A DNA stretch of 18,803 nt from Verrucomicrobiales bacterium (GTDB taxonomy: Bacteria > Verrucomicrobiota > Verrucomicrobiia > Verrucomicrobiales > DEV007), in contig JALRFZ010000299.1 in the NCBI GenBank assembly GCA_023253615.1, positions 1 to 18,803 of the forward strand. Reading direction: 5' to 3'. Made by a program: the position numbers and the translations under genes. Positions 1 to 6,437 of this stretch are shown one piece after another (position 1 is the stretch's first letter; each line of letters begins with the position of its first letter). The notes beneath the pieces were generated by a model, which searched no databases, was not told the origin of the DNA, and saw only the letters and a list, made by a program, of their open reading frames with translations.

Positions 1-1
1 G

Positions 2-205
2 AAGCTTTACGACGAGCGCCTCACCGAGCGCCCCTGGCTGATCGTCGCGAACAAGATGGACCTGCCCGAATCGGCCGAAAAGCTCGAGGCCCTGCAGACG
101 CGCTTCGCGAAACAGGAGATCATCCCCATCTCCGCCGACACCGGGCTGGGGCTCGATGCGCTCAAAAAACGCCTCTGCGAGCTGGCCGGAAGAAAGCCGG
201 GCTGA
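2..205 (+). CDS. obg: Obg-family GTPase, C-terminal end (5' truncated by window)
   Basis: This is the 3' end of a gene that starts outside the window; 67 residues are visible. The sequence shows WLIVANKMDLPES, which contains the NKxD guanine-specificity motif (G4), followed about 25 residues later by IIPISADTGLGLDAL, the SA-type G5 motif. The protein stops soon after at ELAGRKPG. This order and spacing fits the end of the G domain of Obg/CgtA, a ribosome-associated GTPase involved in 50S assembly. The visible end has no extra OCT domain, so it would be the short form. Another TRAFAC GTPase with the same G4/G5 context cannot be excluded because the Obg fold and G1-G3 lie outside the window. 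Confidence 0.8.
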   Translation, partial: KLYDERLTERPWLIVANKMDLPESAEKLEALQTRFAKQEIIPISADTGLGLDALKKRLCELAGRKPG

Positions 206-206
206 T

Positions 207-243
207 CGCGGCGACTCCGCCCTTGCGCGAAAAGCCCGCCGCG
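207..243. other. Stem-loop just after the obg stop codon
   Basis: CGCGGCG at 207-213 pairs perfectly with CGCCGCG at 237-243 around a 23-base loop. It begins two bases after the GTPase stop codon. There is no T tract after it, so it is not a standard intrinsic terminator; it may protect the mRNA 3' end or separate the gene from the cimA leader. Confidence 0.35.
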
Positions 244-267
244 GCTAACTTCCCGCCGACTTCCGGC

Positions 268-327
268 ATGGACCGCCTCCCCCAGAGCTCCATTCTTATT
301 CGCATCGCGATCCTCATTATCGGCTGA
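268..327 (+). CDS. Probable Ile-rich leader peptide of cimA (attenuator peptide)
   Basis: A 19-codon ORF reads MDRLPQSSILIRIAILIIG and then TGA. In the ten codons 292-321 six are Ile and two are Leu, directly before the stop. It lies 102 bases upstream of the citramalate synthase start, and a GC-rich hairpin with a T6 tract follows at once. Ile/Leu/Val-rich leader peptides followed by a terminator are the hallmark of ribosome-mediated attenuation of branched-chain amino acid genes, and isoleucine is the end product of the citramalate pathway. There is no obvious Shine-Dalgarno sequence, but neither has cimA. An odd point is that the hairpin's 5' arm starts in the last sense codon and includes the stop codon, tighter than in enterobacterial ilv leaders, so the switching logic is not textbook. 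The function is inferred. Confidence 0.6.
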   Translation: MDRLPQSSILIRIAILIIG

Positions 328-359
328 CCCGCCGGGTGATTGCGAGTCGGTCCTTTTTT
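322..359 (+). terminator. Candidate attenuator terminator in the cimA leader
   Basis: GGCTGACCCGC (322-332) pairs with GCGAGTCGGTC (342-352). The stem is 11 positions with two G-T wobbles and one C-A mismatch, the loop is nine bases, and C plus T6 (354-359) follows. Two competing pairings exist. GGGTGAT (334-340) is perfectly complementary to ATCACCC at 386-392, and GGACCG (270-275) to CGGTCC (348-353). Either would disrupt the terminator, so a switch is plausible. Confidence 0.55.
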
Positions 360-429
360 CCAACTGCCGGAACGAGCCGAGTCGGGATCACCCCTCCCCC
401 GCCCCGCTGTTTTTTCGACTCCCTTTCCC

Positions 430-2001
430 ATGAGCAAGCACCCCGAAGTGAAACTGTATGACACGACCCTGCGCGACGGCACCCAGGGCGAAGGCGTGAA
501 CTTCAGCTCGCTCGACAAGATCCGCATCGCCAGGGAGCTCGACGCCTTCGGCATGCACTACATCGAGGGGGGCTGGCCGGGGTCGAATCCGAAGGATGTC
601 TCCTTCTTCGAACAGGCCGCCGATCTGGAATGGAAAAACGCCCGCATCGCCGCCTTCGGCAGCACCCGCCGCAAGGGCATCGCGGTGGAGGACGACGGCC
701 AGGTCCGCACCCTCCTCGAGGCCAGGACGCCCGTCATCACCTTCTTCGGCAAGAGCTGGCGCCTCCACGTCACCGAGATCCTCGGCACGACGGAGGAGGA
801 AAACCAGGCCATGATCCGCGACACGACCCGCTATCTGAAAGAACACGGTCGCGAGGTGGTCTATGATGCCGAGCACTTCTTCGACGGATACAAGGACGCC
901 CCCGAGCACGCCCTCGCCACTCTCGCGGCCGCCAAAGAAGGCGGCGCCGACTGGCTCGTGCTCTGCGACACAAACGGCGGCACGATGCCCCACGAGGTCG
1001 CGGAGATTACCGAAGTGGTCATGAAGACCCTCGGCATCCCCGTCGGCATCCATACCCACGACGACACCGGCGTGGCCGTGGCCAATGCCCTCGCCTCCAT
1101 CCTCGCCGGGGCGACACAGGTGCAGGGCACGATGAACGGCTACGGCGAACGGGTCGGGAATTGCAACCTCACCACCGTGATCCCGAATCTCCAGTTGAAG
1201 ATGGACCGCCCCGTCGTGAGCGATCTCTCGCGGCTCACCCACCTGTCCCACTTCGTCGACGATCTCGCCAACAACGCCCACAACATCCGCGCCCCCTACG
1301 TGGGCTCGACCGCTTTCGCGCACAAGGGCGGCATGCACGTGAACGCCGTGCAGAAGGTCGCCCACAGCTTCGAGCACATCGCTCCGGCCACCGTGGGGAA
1401 CCGCCAGCGCATCCTCGTCTCCGAGCTCTCGGGCCAGTCCAACGTGCTCATGAAGGCGGAGGAACTCGGACTGAAGGTGGAAAAAGGCAGCCCCGAGGCC
1501 CTCGAGATCCTCAAGAGCCTGAAGGAACTCGAAGAGCAAGGCTATGAGTTCGAGGCGGCCGAGGCCAGCTTCGAGCTCCTCATCCGCCAGCATCAGAAGA
1601 CCTACCAGCCGCTTTTCGACCTCAAGGAATACCATTGCACCTTCCGCCGGGATGGAGTCCGGGATTACCAGACCTGCTCCGCCACCGTGAAGCTCGTCGT
1701 GAACGGCGTCGAGGAATACCGCGTCGCCGAAGGCGATGGTCCCGTCAACGCCCTCGACGGCGCCCTCCGCAAGGCCCTCCGCTCCGCCTACCCGCACATC
1801 GACGAGATGGTGCTCGAGGATTACAAGGTCCGCATCATCGACAGCCACATGGGCACCGCGGCGAAGACGCGCGTCCTCATTCTCAGCTCGGCCAATCACG
1901 AGACCTGGGGTACCGTCGGCGTCAGCTACAACATCATCGAAGCGAGCTGGCGCGCCCTCGTCGATTCGGTCGAGTATTTCCTGACGAAACGCCGCGATTG
2001 A
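430..2001 (+). CDS. cimA: Citramalate synthase
   Basis: 523 residues. Condenses acetyl-CoA and pyruvate to (R)-citramalate, the first step of the threonine-independent isoleucine route in the cytoplasm. Visible signatures are LYDTTLRDGTQGEG (residues 9-22, metal and substrate site of the DRE-TIM metallolyases), HTHDDTG (208-214, metal-binding His pair) and GTMNGYGERVGNCNL (233-247). The C-terminal ~150 residues (TCSATVKLVVNG to the end) match the LeuA-type allosteric dimer domain. The sequence IEGGWPGSNPKD near residue 45 is typical of CimA rather than of 2-isopropylmalate synthase. I chose ATG 430 because the catalytic TIM barrel begins right after it; the frame stays open upstream to a TTG at 340, but that part crosses the leader hairpin and T tract. 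The Ile-rich leader upstream agrees with an isoleucine biosynthetic role. It converges on the M23 peptidase gene with an 18-base gap. Confidence 0.93.
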   Translation: MSKHPEVKLYDTTLRDGTQGEGVNFSSLDKIRIARELDAFGMHYIEGGWPGSNPKDVSFFEQAADLEWKNARIAAFGSTRRKGIAVEDDGQVRTLLEARTPVITFFGKSWRLHVTEILGTTEEENQAMIRDTTRYLKEHGREVVYDAEHFFDGYKDAPEHALATLAAAKEGGADWLVLCDTNGGTMPHEVAEITEVVMKTLGIPVGIHTHDDTGVAVANALASILAGATQVQGTMNGYGERVGNCNLTTVIPNLQLKMDRPVVSDLSRLTHLSHFVDDLANNAHNIRAPYVGSTAFAHKGGMHVNAVQKVAHSFEHIAPATVGNRQRILVSELSGQSNVLMKAEELGLKVEKGSPEALEILKSLKELEEQGYEFEAAEASFELLIRQHQKTYQPLFDLKEYHCTFRRDGVRDYQTCSATVKLVVNGVEEYRVAEGDGPVNALDGALRKALRSAYPHIDEMVLEDYKVRIIDSHMGTAAKTRVLILSSANHETWGTVGVSYNIIEASWRALVDSVEYFLTKRRD

Positions 2002-2019
2002 TCCCGCGGCCCCGCGCTT

Positions 2020-2877
2020 TCACTGCGGATTCGCCAGTTTCTCGCGGAGGAGTTCCAGAAAGGTCTTGGCCTTCTCCGGAGTCGCGGCTTCCGTCTGCGT
2101 CTCCTCCTCGATCACCATCTCCACCGCCGGCGGCACCTCGGGGCGCACCGTCTGCGGAGCCTCTGCCGTGCTGGTCAGCTCGGGCAAATCGACTTCATCG
2201 GTCTCGATCCGGTTCGGATTGGTCTTCAGGAACGTGTTGATCGGCACCCGCACGAGGCGGTCTTCGAAGCGCAGGTTGCGGCGGGCGTCGGTGAATTGCT
2301 TCGGTACGTGATAAGTCTGGTAGGTGCGTGGATAGAGCTCGCGCCGCATCCCCACCCGCAGATCCTTCCGGATTTCGAAGTGAAGGTGGGCCGCATACAT
2401 CCGGTAGGGACCGCAGCCGATCGTGCCCACGAGCTGCCCCCGCGTCACCTGCTGGCCCAATTGCACGGATCGCACCTTGAGGTGGCCGTAGAGCGAATCG
2501 ACGAAGGCGATCTGGCCGTTGCTCTCGCGATACGCGTGGCGGACGATGACGACGTTGCCCCAGCCCCGTTTGTAATCCTCCGAAAAGACGACCACCCCGT
2601 GGGCGATCGAATAAACCGGGTCACCCTCGTCCGTGTCCCCCCCGCCGTTGCCGTTCCAATCCTCGCCAAGGTGGCCGTTCGGGGAGAAGCCGCGGAAAAT
2701 GTAATAGCCTTCGCCGTCCGGCTTGCCCACCGGGTAATCGAATCCGTCCGCCAGACGCGTCGTGGTAAACGCCTGCGCCCGCGACTCGACCGGCCCGGCC
2801 GCCACCAGGAACGCGGCCACCGCCACGGGGAGCAGGGCCGCCATCCGGGCCCCGGGCCTGTTGTTTAGTCTCACCAT
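2020..2877 (-). CDS. Secreted M23-family (LytM-type) metallopeptidase
   Basis: 285 residues. Predicted zinc endopeptidase acting outside the cytoplasmic membrane, probably on peptidoglycan cross-links. Residues 1-35 form a signal peptide (basic start, hydrophobic AALLPVAVAAFLVAAG, then SRAQA). The catalytic domain shows HLGEDW (His69, Asp73), YGHL (His132) and AAHLHFEIR (His164, His166), the complete HxxxD...H...HxH set of active M23 enzymes. The last ~45 residues are rich in Glu and Thr and look like a flexible tail. The start at 2877 has AAAGGA three bases upstream, one of the clearer ribosome binding sites here; Met12 is an alternative. A regulatory or structural LytM protein is less likely since all ligands are present. 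A long upstream spacer (2878-3375) must contain its promoter. Confidence 0.88.
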   Translation of the reverse strand: MVRLNNRPGARMAALLPVAVAAFLVAAGPVESRAQAFTTTRLADGFDYPVGKPDGEGYYIFRGFSPNGHLGEDWNGNGGGDTDEGDPVYSIAHGVVVFSEDYKRGWGNVVIVRHAYRESNGQIAFVDSLYGHLKVRSVQLGQQVTRGQLVGTIGCGPYRMYAAHLHFEIRKDLRVGMRRELYPRTYQTYHVPKQFTDARRNLRFEDRLVRVPINTFLKTNPNRIETDEVDLPELTSTAEAPQTVRPEVPPAVEMVIEEETQTEAATPEKAKTFLELLREKLANPQ

Positions 2878-3375
2878 GGATCCTTTGTCTTTGTGCCTGT
2901 GAATGACTTCGGAAACGGACCGCGAACGGCCAAACTTAGAACGGGTGCAGGAAAAAGTCCCTATCGCACCGGGCCGGCAACCAAGCCACAGATTCCGGTC
3001 GAGTCAAACCCTCTCCGGAAAAGCCAATCCATCCTCTGGAACCCCTACAAAAGCGCGCAATTCCTGATTTGACCGCACCCGCTTTTCGCGCATCAATTTC
3101 GGCGAAAAGCCCCCGCCTCTCCCCGGAGTTTCCCCGAACCAGAGGCCACCCCGCCCTCCCCCACCTCGCATTTGGCGACCCTCCCGATCAAGAATTTCCG
3201 CAATCCCGAATCTCATAATTGAAATATTTCTCAAATACCGCTTGTGTTTTTAATAAAATTGGCCACAATTGCCAGAACCGACCTGTTTTCCTGAGGATTG
3301 TGGTTTTTTGACTAAATCCTCAAAATGAAATCCGGTTCCCTGAAAACCCATTCCGGGGGAAACCCAAACACCCAC
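2878..3375. other. Long non-coding spacer between the M23 peptidase and HTH-receiver genes
   Basis: About 500 bases between divergent genes with no convincing coding sequence. It holds an inverted repeat (3082-3109, listed separately), a GGTGC/GCACC pairing around 2944-2972, and a markedly AT-rich stretch at about 3205-3265 in otherwise GC-rich DNA. The AT-rich stretch, with TAAAAT at 3254-3259, is the likely promoter area for the rightward gene. TTGACT at 3308-3313 could be a -35 box but has no good -10 partner. I cannot assign a single promoter with confidence. Confidence 0.5.
3082..3109. repeat. Short perfect inverted repeat in the spacer
   Basis: CTTTTCGC (3082-3089) and GCGAAAAG (3102-3109) are perfect complements around a 12-base loop. 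No T tract follows on either strand, so it is not a classical terminator. It could be an operator or an RNA stem-loop in the leader of either flanking gene. Confidence 0.4.
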
Positions 3376-3936
3376 ATGGCAGACGAAGAAGCACCAGAAT
3401 TGATGACCGTGAAAGAGACCGCAGAATATCTGCGGATTCCTCTTCCGACGGTGTATTACCTTGTTCAGCGGGGCCAGCTGCCTGCGATCCAGATCGGCGG
3501 GCGTTGGCGCATCAAGCGCAGCCTGCTCGACCGCGACATCCTCAAGACGGACGAAGGCGGCCAGCCCACCGTGTTGGTCGTGGACGACGATCCCTCGCTG
3601 CAGACGCTCTTCAAGCAGTTCCTGAAAAAGGCCGGATTCGGACGCATCGTCGTCGGGACCGGGGCCGAGGCTCTCTCCTATGCGGAGAAGCAGAAGTTCG
3701 ACCTCGTCTTCCTCGACCTCAAACTTCCCGACATCCCGGGCGACGAGCTCTACACGAAGTTGAAGAAGATTTATCCCGATCTCCCCATCGTGATCATCAC
3801 CGGCTACCCCGACAGCGAGATCCTCACCAAGATCCTCTCGAGCGGACCGGTCACCGTGATCCAGAAGCCGATCGAATACGAGAAGCTGAACCGGGCGGTG
3901 AAGATCCTGGGCCACAAGGGCGCCGACGCGGCGTGA
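3376..3936 (+). CDS. Excisionase-type HTH domain fused to a response-regulator receiver domain
   Basis: 186 residues. Residues 9-57 (LMTVKETAEYLRIPLPTVYYL...GGRWRIKRSLLD, discontinuous) match the MerR-like excisionase family HTH_17 fold, with TVKETAEYLRI as the first helix pair and the wing GGRWRIK. Residues 64-180 form a receiver domain: VLVVDDDP with acidic pocket Asp70-72, phospho-acceptor Asp114 in FLDLKLPD, Thr142 in IITGYPD and Lys164 in VIQKPIE. All key residues are present, so it should be phosphorylatable. The domain order is the reverse of most response regulators, which carry the DNA-binding part at the C-terminus. No histidine kinase gene is nearby, so it is an orphan here. ATG 3376 is preferred; an upstream in-frame ATG at 3325 adds 17 low-complexity residues outside the HTH. 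A strong terminator follows. Confidence 0.85.
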   Translation: MADEEAPELMTVKETAEYLRIPLPTVYYLVQRGQLPAIQIGGRWRIKRSLLDRDILKTDEGGQPTVLVVDDDPSLQTLFKQFLKKAGFGRIVVGTGAEALSYAEKQKFDLVFLDLKLPDIPGDELYTKLKKIYPDLPIVIITGYPDSEILTKILSSGPVTVIQKPIEYEKLNRAVKILGHKGADAA

Positions 3937-3978
3937 TCGCCCCCTGCACCGACCCCGACGGTTTCCCTTTTTTTTTGG

Positions 3979-4015
3979 AAAGGTCCCCTCGCGAGAGGGG
4001 GCCTTTTTTGTTTTA
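3979..4015 (+). terminator. Rho-independent terminator of the HTH-receiver gene
   Basis: A 12-position stem pairs 3979-3990 with 3995-4006, with one T-G wobble and a GCGA loop. The 3' side runs into TTTTTT G TTTT. It starts 42 bases after the stop codon at 3936. Confidence 0.88.
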
Positions 4016-4040
4016 CGGAAGCGGACCGGTGTCGCCTCCG

Positions 4041-4072
4041 TAAAAGAACAGGGCTCCGATGCCGGAGCCCTG
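4041..4072 (-). terminator. Terminator of the small secreted protein gene
   Basis: CAGGGCTCCG (4049-4058) and CGGAGCCCTG (4063-4072) form a perfect ten-pair stem with a four-base loop. Read on the minus strand it is followed by TTCTTTTA, as expected for termination of the leftward gene that ends at 4117. It stands back-to-back with the rightward terminator at 3979-4015. Confidence 0.8.
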
Positions 4073-4116
4073 TCGGGGAGAGGTGTTTTTCAAAGATTCA
4101 CCGGTGCATCGTCGCC

Positions 4117-4473
4117 TCACGAGAAGGTGCGCGACCAGGTGCGGGTGGTGCCGTTCGAGTAGTGGTCGCAGTAGGTCACCACGGTCACGTGGTAGGTGTA
4201 GGGACGGCCACAGTGGTCGTAGGCGGTGCGGCACTGGGTGTAGCGGTTCACCTCCACCGTGTGGGTCTTGTAGACGACCGGGGCGCAGTGACTGGGTCGG
4301 TAATGGGGTGCGACGTAGCCGTAGCCGCTGTCGTATCCCCCGCGATAGCCGCCGGCGTATCCGCCTCCGCCGTACGATCCACCGCCATGGTAGCGGGGAC
4401 CGGCTTCAGCAGTGGAGGCTCCGATAACAGCGAGGGTCGCGGCGGCGGCGGTGGCGAGGACAGTGAGTTTCAT
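4117..4473 (-). CDS. Small secreted Gly/Tyr-rich protein, function unknown
   Basis: 118 residues, not recognised as a named family. Residues 1-24 form a clear signal peptide (MKLTVLATAAAATLAVIGAS, then TAEA, likely cleaved after Ala24). Residues 29-54 are a low-complexity segment of Gly-Gly-Tyr/Gly-Gly-Ser units. The C-terminal half is compact and rich in Tyr, His and Thr with four Cys (63, 81, 88, 102), which could form two disulfides in the periplasm or outside the cell. It is expressed alone: a private terminator lies 45 bases downstream, and the next upstream gene (aroE) ends with its own terminator. A role in the envelope or surface is inferred only from the export signal and composition. 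Confidence 0.8.
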   Translation of the reverse strand: MKLTVLATAAAATLAVIGASTAEAGPRYHGGGSYGGGGYAGGYRGGYDSGYGYVAPHYRPSHCAPVVYKTHTVEVNRYTQCRTAYDHCGRPYTYHVTVVTYCDHYSNGTTRTWSRTFS

Positions 4474-4578
4474 GGGAGGCGTTGGGTAGGGGTGTTGATG
4501 ATTTCACCTGTGTCGGAGTTTCTCTTTTCCGAACCTTGCGGTGATGTCGGAATGACGAACCCCGCCCCCGCCTTATGC

Positions 4579-4601
4579 AAAAAAGTCCGCGAAGCGCGAA
4601 C
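4579..4601 (-). terminator. Rho-independent terminator of aroE
   Basis: On the minus strand GTTCGCG pairs with CGCGGAC (seven positions, one T-G wobble) around a CTT loop and is followed by TTTTTT (4584 down to 4579). It begins 21 bases after the aroE stop codon. Confidence 0.75.
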
Positions 4602-4621
4602 CTTGTTCCCCTCCCGACGGG

Positions 4622-5551
4622 TCAACCCGCGAGTCCCGCCCGCATCGCCTCGACCGGGGCCGGTTGGTTGAACCAGAATTCAAAGGCGAGCGCCCCCTGC
4701 CACAACAACATTCCCAGACCGTTCGCCGCCTTCGCCCCTTCCTCCTCGGCCTCCGCCATGAGGCGGGTGCGGGCCGGCGCATACACCATGTCGTAGACGA
4801 GATGATGGGGCTGGATGAGCCGGCGCGGCAACACCTCCTGGTCGGTCCGCTTCATCCCCAGCGAGGTCGCGTTGATGATCAGGTCGATCTGTCCGAGCTC
4901 GCGCTCCATCGCACGCTCTTCCCAAGGGATCGCGACGAGACGATCGGCCGGTCCCTCGAGCCGATCGGGATCGTGGATGACCTCGCGCAACTCCGCGGCC
5001 AGCTCGCGCGCTTTCTCCACGGTGCGGTTCACGAGCACGAGACGTTCGCAGTGATCCATCGCGCATTGCACGGCGGCACCGCGCCCGGCACCGCCTCCGG
5101 CGCCAACGATCATGATGCGCAGATCGCGGAGATCCATCGAAAACGCCTCGCGCACCGCGCGGCGCAGCCCCGGCGCATCCGTGTTGTGCCCGATGAGACT
5201 GCCGCCTTCGATCGCCACGGTATTCACCGCACCGACACGACGGGCCGTCTCGCTCATGTCATCGACCGCCTCGAACACCGCGCTCTTGTGGGGAATGGTG
5301 ACGTTGAATCCGACGAAGCCGGCTTCCTTCATGCCCGCGATGCCCTCGGCGAGCTCCTCGGGACGCAGGTGGAGCCTCACGTAACTCGCCTCGATCCCCG
5401 CGGCGCGCAGAGCCGGATTGTGCATCTGCGGCGAGCGGGAATGAGCCACCGGATCACCGATCACGGCGAGACGGGCTGGGAACCCGAGCGAACGCGTCGC
5501 TTCCTTCCAGTTCCCCAGATCGGCGAGAGTGTAGACTTCCGGTTCGCTCAT
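4622..5551 (-). CDS. aroE: Shikimate dehydrogenase
   Basis: 309 residues. Reduces 3-dehydroshikimate to shikimate with NADPH in chorismate synthesis. All the expected residues are present: HSRSPQMHN with substrate serines Ser38 and Ser40, NVTIPHK with catalytic Lys89, NTDAPG with Asp125, the nucleotide-binding loop GAGGGAGRG (150-158), NRTVEK (Arg176, Lys180, NADP preference), NATSLGM, VYDMVYAP and GLGMLLWQGALAFEFW with Gln285. It has an N-terminal extension of about 20 residues before the usual start of the fold (ARLAVIGDP). ATG 5551 is supported by GGAAG about 11 bases upstream. It is the canonical one of two AroE-type proteins in the window. It follows dhaL on the same strand but across a 154-base spacer with a large inverted repeat, so independent transcription is possible (TAAGAT about 15 bases before the start could be a -10). 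Confidence 0.93.
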   Translation of the reverse strand: MSEPEVYTLADLGNWKEATRSLGFPARLAVIGDPVAHSRSPQMHNPALRAAGIEASYVRLHLRPEELAEGIAGMKEAGFVGFNVTIPHKSAVFEAVDDMSETARRVGAVNTVAIEGGSLIGHNTDAPGLRRAVREAFSMDLRDLRIMIVGAGGGAGRGAAVQCAMDHCERLVLVNRTVEKARELAAELREVIHDPDRLEGPADRLVAIPWEERAMERELGQIDLIINATSLGMKRTDQEVLPRRLIQPHHLVYDMVYAPARTRLMAEAEEEGAKAANGLGMLLWQGALAFEFWFNQPAPVEAMRAGLAG

Positions 5552-5580
5552 GGTTTGGTCGCTTCCATCTTAATCTCGGT

Positions 5581-5670
5581 CTCCTACTCGTACCTCACAC
5601 TCCTACTCTTACTCAAAAACCGGACGGCCCTCGGCCCACGCTGAGTATGAGTAGGAGGTAAGAGTAGGAG
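5581..5670. repeat. Large TACTC-rich imperfect inverted repeat
   Basis: The left arm 5581-5615 and right arm 5642-5670 are complementary at 27 of 29 aligned positions, with a six-base bulge (5597-5602) in the left arm and a 26-base loop. Each arm is built from short direct repeats of the CTCCTACTC / CTTACTC type, so one strand is nearly all pyrimidine in each arm. The composition differs strongly from the neighbouring genes. It occupies most of the dhaL-aroE spacer and looks like a copy of a dispersed intergenic repeat family. Confidence 0.7.
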
Positions 5671-5681
5671 TATGAGTTTGA

Positions 5682-5704
5682 GCGGGGAGCCGAAGGCTTC
5701 CCGC
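5682..5704 (-). terminator. Stem-loop directly after dhaL
   Basis: On the minus strand GCGGGAAGCC pairs with GGCTCCCCGC around a TTC loop; nine of ten positions pair. It starts two bases after the dhaL stop codon. No run of T follows, so it may stabilise or process the transcript rather than terminate it. Confidence 0.4.
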
Positions 5705-5705
5705 C

Positions 5706-6341
5706 TCAAAGCCCCGCCACAAAATCGCTCATCGCGGCGAGAATGATGGCGACGCTCACCGCTCCCGCATCGGGCTTGCCGAGCGAGTTTTCGCCGAGGG
5801 TCTTGGCGCGACCCATCGTGGCGATCATGTCCTTGCTCGCCTCACGGCCCGCGGCGGCGGCGGCAGCGACGGCGACGAGAGCCTCGTCGATCGGAAGACC
5901 GGCGACCTCACCGGCCTTCCGCGCGGCCGGATCGAGGGCGTCGACCATGGTTTTGTCGCCGGGCTTGGCCCCTTTGGTCATGACCTGGTCGGTGCCTTCG
6001 CGAAGCAGCGTCGCGAGATGGGCGGCGGTGAATTCGGTCGCATCCCCCACGGCTTTGCCGCCCGAGCGGAAGAGAATGCCGAAGATCGCACCCGAGGCGC
6101 CTCCCATGCTCGACATCATCGCCGTGCCGACGCCGACGAAGACTTTTCCAGCCGAGGGGAAATCCTTCCCGGCGAGTGCTTCCTTCACCGCGGTCATGCC
6201 GCGCTCCATCCCGACACCGTGATCGCCGTCGCCCAGGGCGCGGTCGGCATCGGTGAGGATGGGCTCGGAGGCGATGATCTGGTCGGCGGCCGCGAGCATC
6301 ATGTCGCGGACTTCGTTGACGGAGAGGGAGGCTTTGGCCAT
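5706..6341 (-). CDS. dhaL: Dihydroxyacetone kinase subunit DhaL
   Basis: 211 residues, the usual length for the family. DhaL binds the nucleotide and passes phosphate to dihydroxyacetone held by DhaK. Visible motifs are DADRALGDGDHGVGM with metal-binding Asp33, Asp38 and Asp40, the nucleotide loop GGASGAIFG (80-88), GDKTMVDAL (128-136) and GRAKTLGENSLG...DAGAVS (177-196). It follows dhaK on the same strand with a 96-base spacer that carries a stem-loop. No dhaM (the PTS phosphate donor of the E. coli type) is present next to it, so the donor is either ATP directly or a PTS protein encoded elsewhere. Related sugars such as erythrulose are possible substrates. Confidence 0.92.
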   Translation of the reverse strand: MAKASLSVNEVRDMMLAAADQIIASEPILTDADRALGDGDHGVGMERGMTAVKEALAGKDFPSAGKVFVGVGTAMMSSMGGASGAIFGILFRSGGKAVGDATEFTAAHLATLLREGTDQVMTKGAKPGDKTMVDALDPAARKAGEVAGLPIDEALVAVAAAAAAGREASKDMIATMGRAKTLGENSLGKPDAGAVSVAIILAAMSDFVAGL

Positions 6342-6363
6342 GGGATGGAATGTTTTCGGAGAC

Positions 6364-6398
6364 TAAAGAGGGTATCGTCGGGGATTCAACCCTCTTTA
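6364..6398 (-). other. Intercistronic stem-loop between dhaK and dhaL
   Basis: TAAAGAGGGT (6364-6373) and ACCCTCTTTA (6389-6398) form a perfect ten-pair stem around a 15-base loop. No strong T tract follows on the minus strand. It could reduce read-through or set the relative dosage of the DhaK and DhaL subunits. Confidence 0.5.
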
Positions 6399-6437
6399 CC
6401 CGCCAAAAGGTGCGGAGATACGGCGATCGGAGCGGGC

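Noticed and set aside
340..429. Upstream TTG-initiated extension of cimA by 30 codons
   Set aside because: The extension crosses the terminator stem and T tract, is Pro/Arg-rich and has no counterpart in the enzyme fold, which begins right after ATG 430.
388..1899. Long open frame (about 500 codons) antisense to cimA
   Set aside because: It lies wholly opposite a conserved enzyme gene, and its translation shows the Gly/Val/Glu/Asp/His-rich bias expected from an antisense frame in GC-rich DNA. No domain is recognisable.
3004..3234. 76-codon minus-strand frame in the long spacer
   Set aside because: It is Gly/Arg-rich with no motif, no ribosome binding site and no neighbour on its strand within coupling distance. 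It was treated as noncoding.
3258..3276. Possible sigma-54 promoter (TTGGCCACAATTGCC)
   Set aside because: GG and GC are separated by eight bases rather than the required ten, so it does not fit the -24/-12 spacing.
5620..5705. Tyr-codon-rich leader peptide upstream of aroE
   Set aside because: One frame of the TACTC repeat reads Ser-Tyr repeatedly on either strand, but there is no start codon in a suitable position. The pattern is explained by the repeat itself.
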